Source of the DNA: Bacillota bacterium
GTDB taxonomy: Bacteria; Bacillota_I; Bacilli_A; RFN20; CAG-826
DNA: 16,119 nucleotides
Direction of reading: 5' to 3'
NCBI GenBank assembly: GCA_023443485.1
Contig: JAEZUH010000002.1
Location: 1-16,119, forward strand
Every line of letters begins with the position of its first letter. The stretch's first letter is position 1. The notes below the pieces were generated by a model. The model did no database searches. It was not told where the DNA came from and worked only from the letters and a program-made list of their open reading frames with translations. The position numbers were made by a program, and so were the translations under genes. This document shows, in pieces, positions 5,353-11,815 of this stretch.

Positions 5353-8139
5353 TTATCTCGCAACTTTTCTTTCTTTTATTTTGCGAATGATGAATAGTAC
5401 TAACGCGACAATTTCATGGACCACGATTGGGGCAATGCTTAAACCAAGAACTAACATCCAATGATTGAAGTCCAATGCTGTTGTTTTAAAGAAGGTATTA
5501 ACGCCAGGAATCATGACAACTGCGAATTGGAGAGCAAGTCCTAAACCAAATGCAAGCCATAGTAACCAGTTCTTGTTTTTGAAGTTATGCACTACTGACT
5601 TGCGAATTGAAGTCATACCAAACATGTGGAAGAGTTGGGAAATAGCTAAAACTGAAAAAGCTGATGTTTGCGCTAAACTGACAATCTCGGGATTATCGCT
5701 TTGCGGTGAGAGTTTGAATATAATATCACTCCAACTTGAAGCACCATCATCAATGATAGGAATCAAGAAGTAGGCGGCTAGAGTGACCGCCATAATCAGG
5801 AAACCATAGCCAAGCATCAAGGAGATACTGCCATGAGCAAAGAGAGATTCTTTTGGATTTCGAGGCTTATCATTCATGATTCCTTTTTCTTTCTCATCAG
5901 CCCCTAAAGCAACGGCTGGTAAAGAGTCGGTAACTAAGTTAACAAAGAGAATATGAGCAGATAATAATGGGACAGGAAGCATGGAAAGGTAAGGATCTCC
6001 GGAAAGAGAACCAATGAATGTAATCAAGACAATCGCGAACATGGTTAATACTTCGGCGATATTACTTCCAAGTAAGAAGACAACTGTCTTTTTAATGTTA
6101 TTGTAAATGCTTCGTCCTTCTTCGACGGCCTTTTCAATCGTGGCAAAGTTATCATCAGTTAGAACCATGTCTGCGGCTCCTTTAGCGACATCAGTACCAG
6201 TAATGCCCATCGCAATGCCAATATCCGCACTCTTGAGTGATGGGGCGTCATTAACACCATCACCGGTCATCGCGGCGATATTGCCATTAGCCTTGATGGC
6301 CTTGACGATATTGACTTTATTTTCTGGTGAAACACGAGCAAAAATGCGCACAGTTTTCACCTTTTCTTTTAATTCTTCAAAGGTGAGTAAATCAATTTCA
6401 TCCCCAGACATAGCTTGGGAATCATTCTCTGCAATGTGCAACTGTTTGGCAATTGCTAGGGCAGTTGTCTTGTGATCACCAGTAATCATAATTGTCGTGA
6501 TGCCAGCTTTTTTAAAAATTTCAACGGCATCTTTCGCTTCTGGGCGAGGTGGATCAATCATTCCAACTAAGCCAACAAAGACAAGGTCTTCTTCATTTAA
6601 AGAGGATGATTTCTTATATGCTAAGCACAGTACTCGTAAGGCATCATGAGCCATTTCATCAGAGGCTTCGATAATATTTTTCACATCCGATTTAGTAATC
6701 GGTCGAGCCTTACCATCGATATAGATTTGGGTGGTTACTTTTAAGATAGAGTCCAAAGCACCTTTGGTGATGATGATATCATCATCTTTGTAACGATGTT
6801 TTGTTGACATCATCTTGCGAACAGAATCGAAAGGATATTCATCAATTCGAGGTGCTCTTTCTTCGAGAAGAGCCTTGCGGAGTTCATGACGATTAGCAAA
6901 TTCGACTAGAGCGACTTCGGTGGGATCGCCGAAGACACCATTATCAGTCGAAGCGTTACTACAAAGAGATAATCCAGCCGAAAGGAGATGGAGTTCTTCG
7001 TTATCTAATTCTTCTTCTTGGACCATCTTTTCATTCATATATGCACGGACGACAGTCATTTTATTTTGCGTTAAGGTTCCAGTTTTATCGGAACACACAA
7101 CCGAGACAGCACCCAATGTTTCGACTGAGTGGAGTTTACGAACGATTGTATTGGCTTTGGCCATGCGTTGAACGCCGAGGGCTAATACAATAGTGACAAC
7201 CGCAGGTAATCCTTCTGGAATTGCTGCGACCGCTAAAGAAATAGCCAGCATAAAGTCATCGATCATGGTGACAATCCAATTATCGCCAGGATGGAAGAGG
7301 AGCCCAATCATTTGAACGCCAAAAATTACGACAACAATAATTATTGTTAAAATACCAAGGAGTTTAGAAATACCAGCAAGTTTCTTTTGCAATGGAGTGA
7401 CTTCGTTTTCATCTTCGGAAAGCATTTTGGCAATCTTACCGGTTTCGGTATTCATGCCAGTGGAAACGACTATGCCTTCTCCACGACCGTAGACGACAGG
7501 GGTCGACATATAGGCAGCGTTGATTCGATCGCCCACTCCAACCTCTTCGGTGAAGACAAATAGGGCGTTCTTCTCAACAGGCAATGATTCACCAGTTAAA
7601 GATGATTCATCAGTTTTTAAATTGATTGATTGAATTAATCGTAAATCAGCGGGGATGGTTCGACCTTCTTCTAAGATAACGATGTCTCCAGGGACCAATT
7701 CTTCAGCTCTGATTTCGCTAATTTTGCCATCTCTTCTGACTATGCATGTGGGAGATGACATTTTTTTCAAAGCTTCGAGAGATTTTTCCGCTTTCCCTTC
7801 TTGAACCGTTCCGATAGTTGCGTTTAATACGACAACCGCGAGAATGATAAGAGGATCAGAGATGATTTCAAGAACACTTGGCTTTTCAATAAAATCAGGG
7901 GAGAAGAAACTATATAAAGAAATAGCTAAGCTCAACAAAGCCGCCACTAGCAAAATATAGATCATCGGGTCATTGAATTGAGAGAAGAAGACAGCTAAAA
8001 GCGATTTCTTCTTTTTCTCAGCTAGGCGATTATAGCCATAAGTCACGAGGCGTTTGCTTGCCTCTTCGGATGATAATCCTTCGATTGGATCAACATTCAA
8101 TTCTCGGGCAACTTCGTTTGCGCTTTTTGTTTCAAACAT
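5353..8139 (-). CDS. P2A-type cation ATPase, probable Mn2+ (or Mn2+/Ca2+) exporter
   Basis: This 928-residue P-type pump is of the SERCA/PMR1 class. It has an N-terminal cation-ATPase domain (1-75), TGES (182-185), PEGLPA (E309 in helix 4), SDKTGTLT with phosphorylated D351, KGALD nucleotide-site residues (459-463), TGDGVND (625-631) and NLVTDSLPA in helix 6 (N734, D738). These form the conserved site-II ion ligands. Helix 5 keeps N693 and E696 (SNIAE), while helix 8 has Q835 where SERCA has the site-I glutamate. By sequence alone it would be called a Ca2+ ATPase, but the yybP-ykoY riboswitch in its leader points to Mn2+ efflux, as shown for streptococcal and lactococcal relatives. ATG 8139 is chosen because AAGGAG sits 9-10 bases upstream. 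A TTG at 8145 would be too close to that site. Confidence 0.93.
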   Translation of the reverse strand: MFETKSANEVARELNVDPIEGLSSEEASKRLVTYGYNRLAEKKKKSLLAVFFSQFNDPMIYILLVAALLSLAISLYSFFSPDFIEKPSVLEIISDPLIILAVVVLNATIGTVQEGKAEKSLEALKKMSSPTCIVRRDGKISEIRAEELVPGDIVILEEGRTIPADLRLIQSINLKTDESSLTGESLPVEKNALFVFTEEVGVGDRINAAYMSTPVVYGRGEGIVVSTGMNTETGKIAKMLSEDENEVTPLQKKLAGISKLLGILTIIIVVVIFGVQMIGLLFHPGDNWIVTMIDDFMLAISLAVAAIPEGLPAVVTIVLALGVQRMAKANTIVRKLHSVETLGAVSVVCSDKTGTLTQNKMTVVRAYMNEKMVQEEELDNEELHLLSAGLSLCSNASTDNGVFGDPTEVALVEFANRHELRKALLEERAPRIDEYPFDSVRKMMSTKHRYKDDDIIITKGALDSILKVTTQIYIDGKARPITKSDVKNIIEASDEMAHDALRVLCLAYKKSSSLNEEDLVFVGLVGMIDPPRPEAKDAVEIFKKAGITTIMITGDHKTTALAIAKQLHIAENDSQAMSGDEIDLLTFEELKEKVKTVRIFARVSPENKVNIVKAIKANGNIAAMTGDGVNDAPSLKSADIGIAMGITGTDVAKGAADMVLTDDNFATIEKAVEEGRSIYNNIKKTVVFLLGSNIAEVLTMFAIVLITFIGSLSGDPYLSMLPVPLLSAHILFVNLVTDSLPAVALGADEKEKGIMNDKPRNPKESLFAHGSISLMLGYGFLIMAVTLAAYFLIPIIDDGASSWSDIIFKLSPQSDNPEIVSLAQTSAFSVLAISQLFHMFGMTSIRKSVVHNFKNKNWLLWLAFGLGLALQFAVVMIPGVNTFFKTTALDFNHWMLVLGLSIAPIVVHEIVALVLFIIRKIKERKVAR

Positions 8140-8165
8140 AAGCAATTACTCCTTACAAATAAAGT

Positions 8166-8251
8166 AGTATTCGTCTCGCTCATGAATCATGGTTAGCTCC
8201 CGGATATTTCTATCGTGTTGACGGTCACTAACAACGCTACTCCCGTTTACT
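8166..8251 (-). promoter_or_regulatory. yybP-ykoY (Mn2+) riboswitch aptamer
   Basis: The minus-strand leader of the ATPase carries the conserved blocks of this class in order: CGGGAGTAGCG (first junction loop), CCGTCAACACG, CCGG and AGCGAGACG (closing strand). Visible helices are P1 (AGTA/TACT, CG/CG with two A-A mismatches), GTTAG/CTAAC, GATA-GAAA-TATC and CATG-ATT-CATG. The class binds Mn2+ and switches on Mn export genes. No U-run follows the aptamer, and the AAGGAG site is only about 10 bases beyond it, so translational control is more likely than termination control. Confidence 0.88.
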
Positions 8252-8258
8252 GACTTTT

Positions 8259-8287
8259 ATTATAAATAAAGTCAGAGAAAAAGAAAA
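8259..8287 (-). promoter_or_regulatory. Candidate promoter of the riboswitch-ATPase transcript
   Basis: A consensus TATAAT (8264-8259) on the minus strand would start RNA near 8252, exactly at the 5' edge of the aptamer. The -35 (TTTTCT, 8287-8282) is poor. The box lies within an inverted repeat, CTGACTTT (8250-8257) and AAAGTCAG (8268-8275). Confidence 0.5.
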
Positions 8288-8312
8288 TAGCAAACAACTC
8301 GTTTGCTATTTT
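8279..8312 (-). terminator. Strong intrinsic terminator of the zinc-ribbon membrane protein gene
   Basis: A perfect 12-bp inverted repeat, AAAATAGCAAAC (8284-8295) and GTTTGCTATTTT (8301-8312), has a 5-base loop and is followed by CTTTTTC on the minus strand. It lies 20 bases past the stop at 8332. Confidence 0.9.
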
Positions 8313-8331
8313 TAAGGTTAGTTTAATAATC

Positions 8332-8832
8332 TTACTTTCTATTAATGGATAGCGCTCCAAAGATAATGGCGGCGATATCCAAGGCAAGAGTCATGGAAAG
8401 AACTGAGAGATAGAATGAATGAACATTGTCTGCAGTTGGTTTGACACCACCGAGTAAGGTGCCGGAAGTAATTAAACAGAAGATAAACGCAACAGCGATG
8501 AATACTAATGCTAACAGGGCGTGTAGTATCGATCTTTTTTCATAAATTTGTTTGACCATGGATATGACAAAGAAGGGGAAAGAAGCAACCAAGAAAGTGG
8601 TTGAGAAAATGTTGAACGCTACCGCTGAGTCATCTCCAACTACATATCCTAATAAAAACGAAATAAGGAGACAGACAAAACTGATTATGGCAAATACGAC
8701 AGCGACAGAAGCAAAAATAGATTTGGTCTCTTTTTTCGCTACTACAACTTCTCCGTGGGCAGTGTCGACACCACAAGAGGGGCAAAAGGATGAGTTATCA
8801 TCGATGATTTTTCCACATTTAGGACAGTACAT
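8332..8832 (-). CDS. Zinc-ribbon membrane protein of unknown function
   Basis: This 166-residue protein begins with a short zinc ribbon, MYCPKCG then FCPSCG (ligands C3, C6, C17, C20). After a linker come four hydrophobic helices (about 40-64, 72-93, 103-123 and 140-162). Such N-terminal zinc-ribbon plus transmembrane proteins are frequent in Bacillota and mostly uncharacterised. The ribbon probably stays in the cytosol. The start is supported by AAAGGT 9 bases upstream, and a consensus TATAAT lies about 30 bases upstream. It is flanked by terminators on both sides, so it is a single-gene unit and its neighbours give little clue to function. I do not recognise a specific family. Confidence 0.8.
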   Translation of the reverse strand: MYCPKCGKIIDDNSSFCPSCGVDTAHGEVVVAKKETKSIFASVAVVFAIISFVCLLISFLLGYVVGDDSAVAFNIFSTTFLVASFPFFVISMVKQIYEKRSILHALLALVFIAVAFIFCLITSGTLLGGVKPTADNVHSFYLSVLSMTLALDIAAIIFGALSINRK

Positions 8833-8860
8833 AATTTGTTACCTTTCTAACATTTCTTAA

Positions 8861-8866
8861 ATTATA
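8861..8866 (-). promoter_or_regulatory. -10 element of the zinc-ribbon membrane protein gene
   Basis: TATAAT on the minus strand (8866-8861) lies about 30 bases upstream of ATG 8832. The -35 region (TTATTT at 17 bases) is weak. Confidence 0.5.
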
Positions 8867-8921
8867 CCCTATTTGATGAGATGAAATAAATACTTGGAAA
8901 AAAATGTTGTTATTTTAACAA

Positions 8922-8948
8922 GAAAAGTACCTTTGAGAAAATCAAAGG
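8922..8948 (-). terminator. Intrinsic terminator of the quinone reductase gene
   Basis: CCTTTGA-N5-TCAAAGG (8930-8948) forms a perfect 7-bp stem and is followed on the minus strand by TACTTTTCTT. It lies 24 bases past the stop at 8973. Confidence 0.75.
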
Positions 8949-8972
8949 ATAATTGTGATTAGATCGACATTA

Positions 8973-9548
8973 TTAATCAATTAAATTAGCAATATTAGCG
9001 AGGAAATTCTCTCTTTTTTCGAGTGTGTCTGCTTCTGTAAAACTAATGTGATGCCAATATGAGTCTTTGATGCCAATTTGTTTCAAAGTCGCATTCATGA
9101 AGGTTTTCTTAATCGCATCGCCTGCATATGATTCAATGAACCATTGCGTTGACGAGGCAGTGGTGAAAATATAGGCCTTTTTTATATAAGTCAGTGTTCC
9201 TTCAAGACCATTAGCGGTAAAGATGTAAGCAAAGTCCTTTTTCATGACCTTATCGATAAATCCTTTAACAATGGCAGGTAAATCATTCCACCAAACGGGG
9301 AAGATGAAGACAATGTGGTCAGCTTGTTTTATCATGTTTTGATATTTGGTGACTAACGGGTCGGTGGTCTTTCCCGAAAAGAAAAGGCTGAGTTCGGCGG
9401 CATCGTAAGCCGGATTAAACTTGTCCTCGTACAAATCGATAATTTCGTAATGGTGTTTTTTGTTCTTCAAAGCATTAACCAGGGTTTCAAGTATCGCATG
9501 ATTAAAACTCTTGTCATATGGATGAGCGTATATAATAAGATAGTTCAT
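8973..9548 (-). CDS. Flavodoxin-like NAD(P)H:quinone oxidoreductase (Flavodoxin_2 family)
   Basis: This 191-residue cytosolic flavoenzyme is likely to reduce quinones or similar electrophiles in two-electron steps using NAD(P)H. The N-terminal MNYLIIYAHPYDKSFNHAI is the phosphate-binding start typical of the KefF/MdaB/NQO1-like group. IVFIFPVWWNDLPAIVKGF (79-97) is the hallmark second motif that lines the flavin. ATG 9548 is chosen because AAGGAG sits 8 bases upstream. An in-frame ATG at 9566 lies upstream of that ribosome binding site and would translate through it. Terminators lie on both sides, and no clear promoter was found in the short gap. The substrate is unknown, and no potassium-efflux partner gene is adjacent. 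Confidence 0.9.
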   Translation of the reverse strand: MNYLIIYAHPYDKSFNHAILETLVNALKNKKHHYEIIDLYEDKFNPAYDAAELSLFFSGKTTDPLVTKYQNMIKQADHIVFIFPVWWNDLPAIVKGFIDKVMKKDFAYIFTANGLEGTLTYIKKAYIFTTASSTQWFIESYAGDAIKKTFMNATLKQIGIKDSYWHHISFTEADTLEKRENFLANIANLID

Positions 9549-9582
9549 ATTTTTTCTCCTTAACATATTTATTTTTACATAT

Positions 9583-9607
9583 AAAAAAACACTTTCCTAA
9601 TAAAGTG
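9583..9607 (-). terminator. Intrinsic terminator of the GNAT-alkyltransferase gene
   Basis: CACTTT-N6-AAAGTG (9590-9607) is followed by seven consecutive U residues on the minus strand (9589-9583). It lies 25 bases past the stop at 9632. Confidence 0.8.
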
Positions 9608-9631
9608 CATTTCTAAATTTTTATAGGAGTA

Positions 9632-10396
9632 TTATCGTTCATTTTTGATACTCCAGTGATATCTTTTTAAATCGACTTGATCATCAATCACTTCAACCCC
9701 ATCATTTTTGAGTCTTTCCCTTTGAAGTTCAATTCCATCACCGAAATGAGCGGCTAATTTACCTTGTCTGTTGACGATTTTAAAACAAGGCTGCCCGATT
9801 GGATCAGGATTATTATGCAAAACGTTGCCCACCACTCTCGCTAATTTCTTATTGCCGAGGTATTCAGCGATATCTCCATAAGTTGAGACACGACCTTGAG
9901 GAATCATTTTGAGATATTGATAGACTTTCTCTTTGTAGTTTTGTTGATTATCTAACTTCTTAACATATAGACGGCCATAGGAATCTTCATAACTATTTTT
10001 GACCATAGTAAAAAACTTCCAGCCATATCTTTCATAAAAACTAGTATGGTCAGTAATTAAATAGACATTTGTAATACCAAATTTAAGGCACTCATCACAA
10101 GCAACCTCTAAAAGTTTCCCTGCGATTCCTTTATTCCGATAGGGTTGCTCAACATATAAAGCGCAGATATTGGGAGTTAGATCGGTTCGCTCATGAAAAT
10201 CATTAGCGATAATGCCAATTCCTCCCACGGTGATATCTTCATCGAACATCAAAAACCAAGAGGGGACAGCACTCTTTTTTATAAGAGATTCATTCATACT
10301 CTCGACATAGGCTTCCAGAGGAATTCCCCATTTAGCGGAGAACCAAGTGGCGTATTTTTCTATATCCCCTTTATGAGCTAGCTTTTTTATTTCCAT
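9632..10396 (-). CDS. Fusion of GNAT acetyltransferase and MGMT/alkyltransferase-like domain
   Basis: The 254-residue protein joins two domains. Residues about 1-148 are a GNAT fold with the acetyl-CoA loop in YVEQPYRNKGIAGKLL (81-96; RNKGIA 87-92) and FYERYGWKF (120-128). Residues about 153-250 match the DNA-binding and active-site domain of O6-alkylguanine-DNA alkyltransferases: VYQYLKMIPQGRVSTYGDIA, ARVVGNVLHNNP (arginine finger R187) and a reactive-site loop QPCFKIVNRQGKL with C204. The usual PCHR is PCFK here, so cysteine is kept but histidine and arginine are replaced. It also lacks the N-terminal MGMT domain. DNA-lesion binding or repair is plausible and the GNAT substrate is unknown. 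The start has no Shine-Dalgarno and coincides with the predicted transcription start. Confidence 0.88.
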   Translation of the reverse strand: MEIKKLAHKGDIEKYATWFSAKWGIPLEAYVESMNESLIKKSAVPSWFLMFDEDITVGGIGIIANDFHERTDLTPNICALYVEQPYRNKGIAGKLLEVACDECLKFGITNVYLITDHTSFYERYGWKFFTMVKNSYEDSYGRLYVKKLDNQQNYKEKVYQYLKMIPQGRVSTYGDIAEYLGNKKLARVVGNVLHNNPDPIGQPCFKIVNRQGKLAAHFGDGIELQRERLKNDGVEVIDDQVDLKRYHWSIKNER

Positions 10397-10402
10397 AGTT
10401 TA

Positions 10403-10431
10403 AGTATATGAAAAGCCCCGCTTTGTATCAA
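10403..10431 (-). promoter_or_regulatory. Promoter of the GNAT-alkyltransferase gene, nested in the upstream terminator
   Basis: TTGATA (10431-10426), a 17-base spacer and TATACT (10408-10403) on the minus strand. The -35 lies in the loop of the helicase terminator and the spacer crosses its 3' arm. Initiation near 10396 coincides with the ATG, predicting a leaderless mRNA. Confidence 0.65.
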
Positions 10432-10455
10432 TGATGCATCGATATAGCGGGGCTT
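10411..10455 (-). terminator. Strong intrinsic terminator of the DEAD-box helicase gene
   Basis: AAGCCCCGCT (10413-10422) and AGCGGGGCTT (10446-10455) form a perfect 10-bp GC-rich stem. The loop is 23 bases and contains a further TATC/GATA pairing. TTTT follows on the minus strand. It starts 3 bases past the stop codon. Confidence 0.9.
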
Positions 10456-10457
10456 GT

Positions 10458-11675
10458 TTAATAATAACGGCGTCTATTTGGTCTATGTTGAGAAACTGGT
10501 TTCTTCTCTTCCGAAACAGGAGTCTGATTGGCTTCTTCCTTTTTCGAAAATACAATTGGTGATTTCTTTTGTGGGATTTCCATTCCGATATGTTTTTGAA
10601 TATCTTTTAACAAAGTTAATTCTTCGTTGGAGCAGAAGCTAATCGTAATACCTGTTTCTCCCGCTCTTCCGGTTCTTCCCATGCGGTGAAGATATGTTTC
10701 AGGGGTTTCTGGTAAATCATAATTGAAAACGTGAGATATTTTGCTGATATCTAGTCCACGAGCAGCGATATCAGTGGCAATCATCACTCGACTAGTGTGA
10801 TTTTTGAAGTTCATCAACGCGGATGTTCGAGCGTTTTGACTTTTGTTACCATGGATGACTTCTGTTTTATATGGCTGATCCATTAATTTTTTGGTTAAGC
10901 GATTGGCTCCGTTTTTGGTGCGGGTGAATACTAAAGCTGAGGAAATTGTTTCGTCTTTAAGCAAATGCATTAATAAATCGGCTTTATTACTTTTTTCCAC
11001 GCGATACAAAGTTTGAGAAATGGCATCGAGAGGGCTTTCGACACTACCGATAGAAACACGAACTGGTTCTTTGAGTAAACTTTCCGCTAACGAAAGTATT
11101 TCCTTTGGCATGGTTGCAGAGAATAACATTGTCTGTCTGGTTTTAGGAAGTTTGGAAATGATGCGTTTAATATCTCTCAAGAACCCCATATCAAGCATTT
11201 GATCGGCTTCATCTAAGACAAAGTAATTGATTTTGCTCAAATCAACAACTTTAGAATCAACCAAATCTAACAAACGACCGGGGGTAGCAACGAGAATATC
11301 GACACCATTTTTGATGTTGGTAATTTGAGGTCCTTTGGATACTCCTCCAAAAACAACACTGACCTTGACTTTACAGTATTTGCCATATTGTTTAATCGAT
11401 ACGCCAATTTGAGCGGCTAGTTCTCTAGTCGGAGCGATGATTAAACCAGTTAAAATTGGTGAAAAATATTTTGAACGACTGTTCAGTATTCTTTGTAATA
11501 GAGGAATAGAATATGCTGCTGTTTTTCCGGTTCCGGTTTGAGCGGTACCTAACATATCAAAACCATCCAGTAAGGGTGGAATGGCTTGTTCTTGGATTGG
11601 GGTGGGAAGATTATATTGCAAATCCTTGATGGCCTTAAATATTAGGTCGTTGATATTGAGTTGTGAAAATTCCAT
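10458..11675 (-). CDS. DEAD-box ATP-dependent RNA helicase (RhlE/CshA type)
   Basis: This 405-residue cytosolic RNA helicase has all motifs in order: Q motif around F3 and PTPIQ (25-29), AQTGTGKT (45-52), PTRELA (82-87), GG (110-111), TPGR (131-134), DEAD (155-158), SAT (186-188), TRTKNGANRL (251-260), ARGLD (305-309) and HRMGRTGR (330-337). A short basic, low-complexity tail (about 370-405, ending RRRYY) probably adds RNA binding. There is no DbpA-type or long CshA-type C-terminal domain, so it is closest to RhlE in layout. Such enzymes act in ribosome assembly, mRNA decay and cold adaptation. AAGGA lies 8 bases upstream of ATG 11675, at the foot of a leader hairpin, which hints at post-transcriptional control. 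Confidence 0.95.
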   Translation of the reverse strand: MEFSQLNINDLIFKAIKDLQYNLPTPIQEQAIPPLLDGFDMLGTAQTGTGKTAAYSIPLLQRILNSRSKYFSPILTGLIIAPTRELAAQIGVSIKQYGKYCKVKVSVVFGGVSKGPQITNIKNGVDILVATPGRLLDLVDSKVVDLSKINYFVLDEADQMLDMGFLRDIKRIISKLPKTRQTMLFSATMPKEILSLAESLLKEPVRVSIGSVESPLDAISQTLYRVEKSNKADLLMHLLKDETISSALVFTRTKNGANRLTKKLMDQPYKTEVIHGNKSQNARTSALMNFKNHTSRVMIATDIAARGLDISKISHVFNYDLPETPETYLHRMGRTGRAGETGITISFCSNEELTLLKDIQKHIGMEIPQKKSPIVFSKKEEANQTPVSEEKKPVSQHRPNRRRYY

Positions 11676-11688
11676 TTTTGGTATCCTT

Positions 11689-11730
11689 CTTAGTCAGTTA
11701 ATCAAGACTCGCATTTAGTGACTGACTAAG
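11689..11730 (-). promoter_or_regulatory. Leader hairpin abutting the ribosome binding site of the DEAD-box gene
   Basis: A perfect 10-bp inverted repeat, CTTAGTCAGT (11689-11698) and ACTGACTAAG (11721-11730), encloses 22 bases. On the mRNA its 3' arm is followed directly by the AAGGA site (11688-11684). A candidate -10 TAAAAT (11742-11737, weak -35) would start the RNA at about 11730, so the transcript would begin with this hairpin. The loop holds a six-codon reading frame, MRVLIN then stop (11714-11694), without its own Shine-Dalgarno. Confidence 0.6.
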
Positions 11731-11749
11731 CGGGACATTTTAAAAGACG

Positions 11750-11774
11750 GTTAATGTTAACACAGTTCATTAAC
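11750..11774 (-). terminator. Weak candidate terminator of the acyltransferase gene
   Basis: GTTAATG-N11-CATTAAC (7-bp stem) is followed by CGTCTTTT on the minus strand. It lies about 40 bases past the acyltransferase stop and just upstream of the candidate helicase -10, so it could equally be part of the helicase promoter region. Confidence 0.3.
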
Positions 11775-11815
11775 AATTGCACACTATCTAACTTAAAGAT
11801 TTTTAAATGCGCTAA

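Noticed and set aside
9549..9566. Upstream ATG for the quinone reductase
   Set aside because: The AAGGAG site lies between this ATG and ATG 9548 and is correctly spaced only for 9548. The family N-terminus also begins at MNYLIIY.
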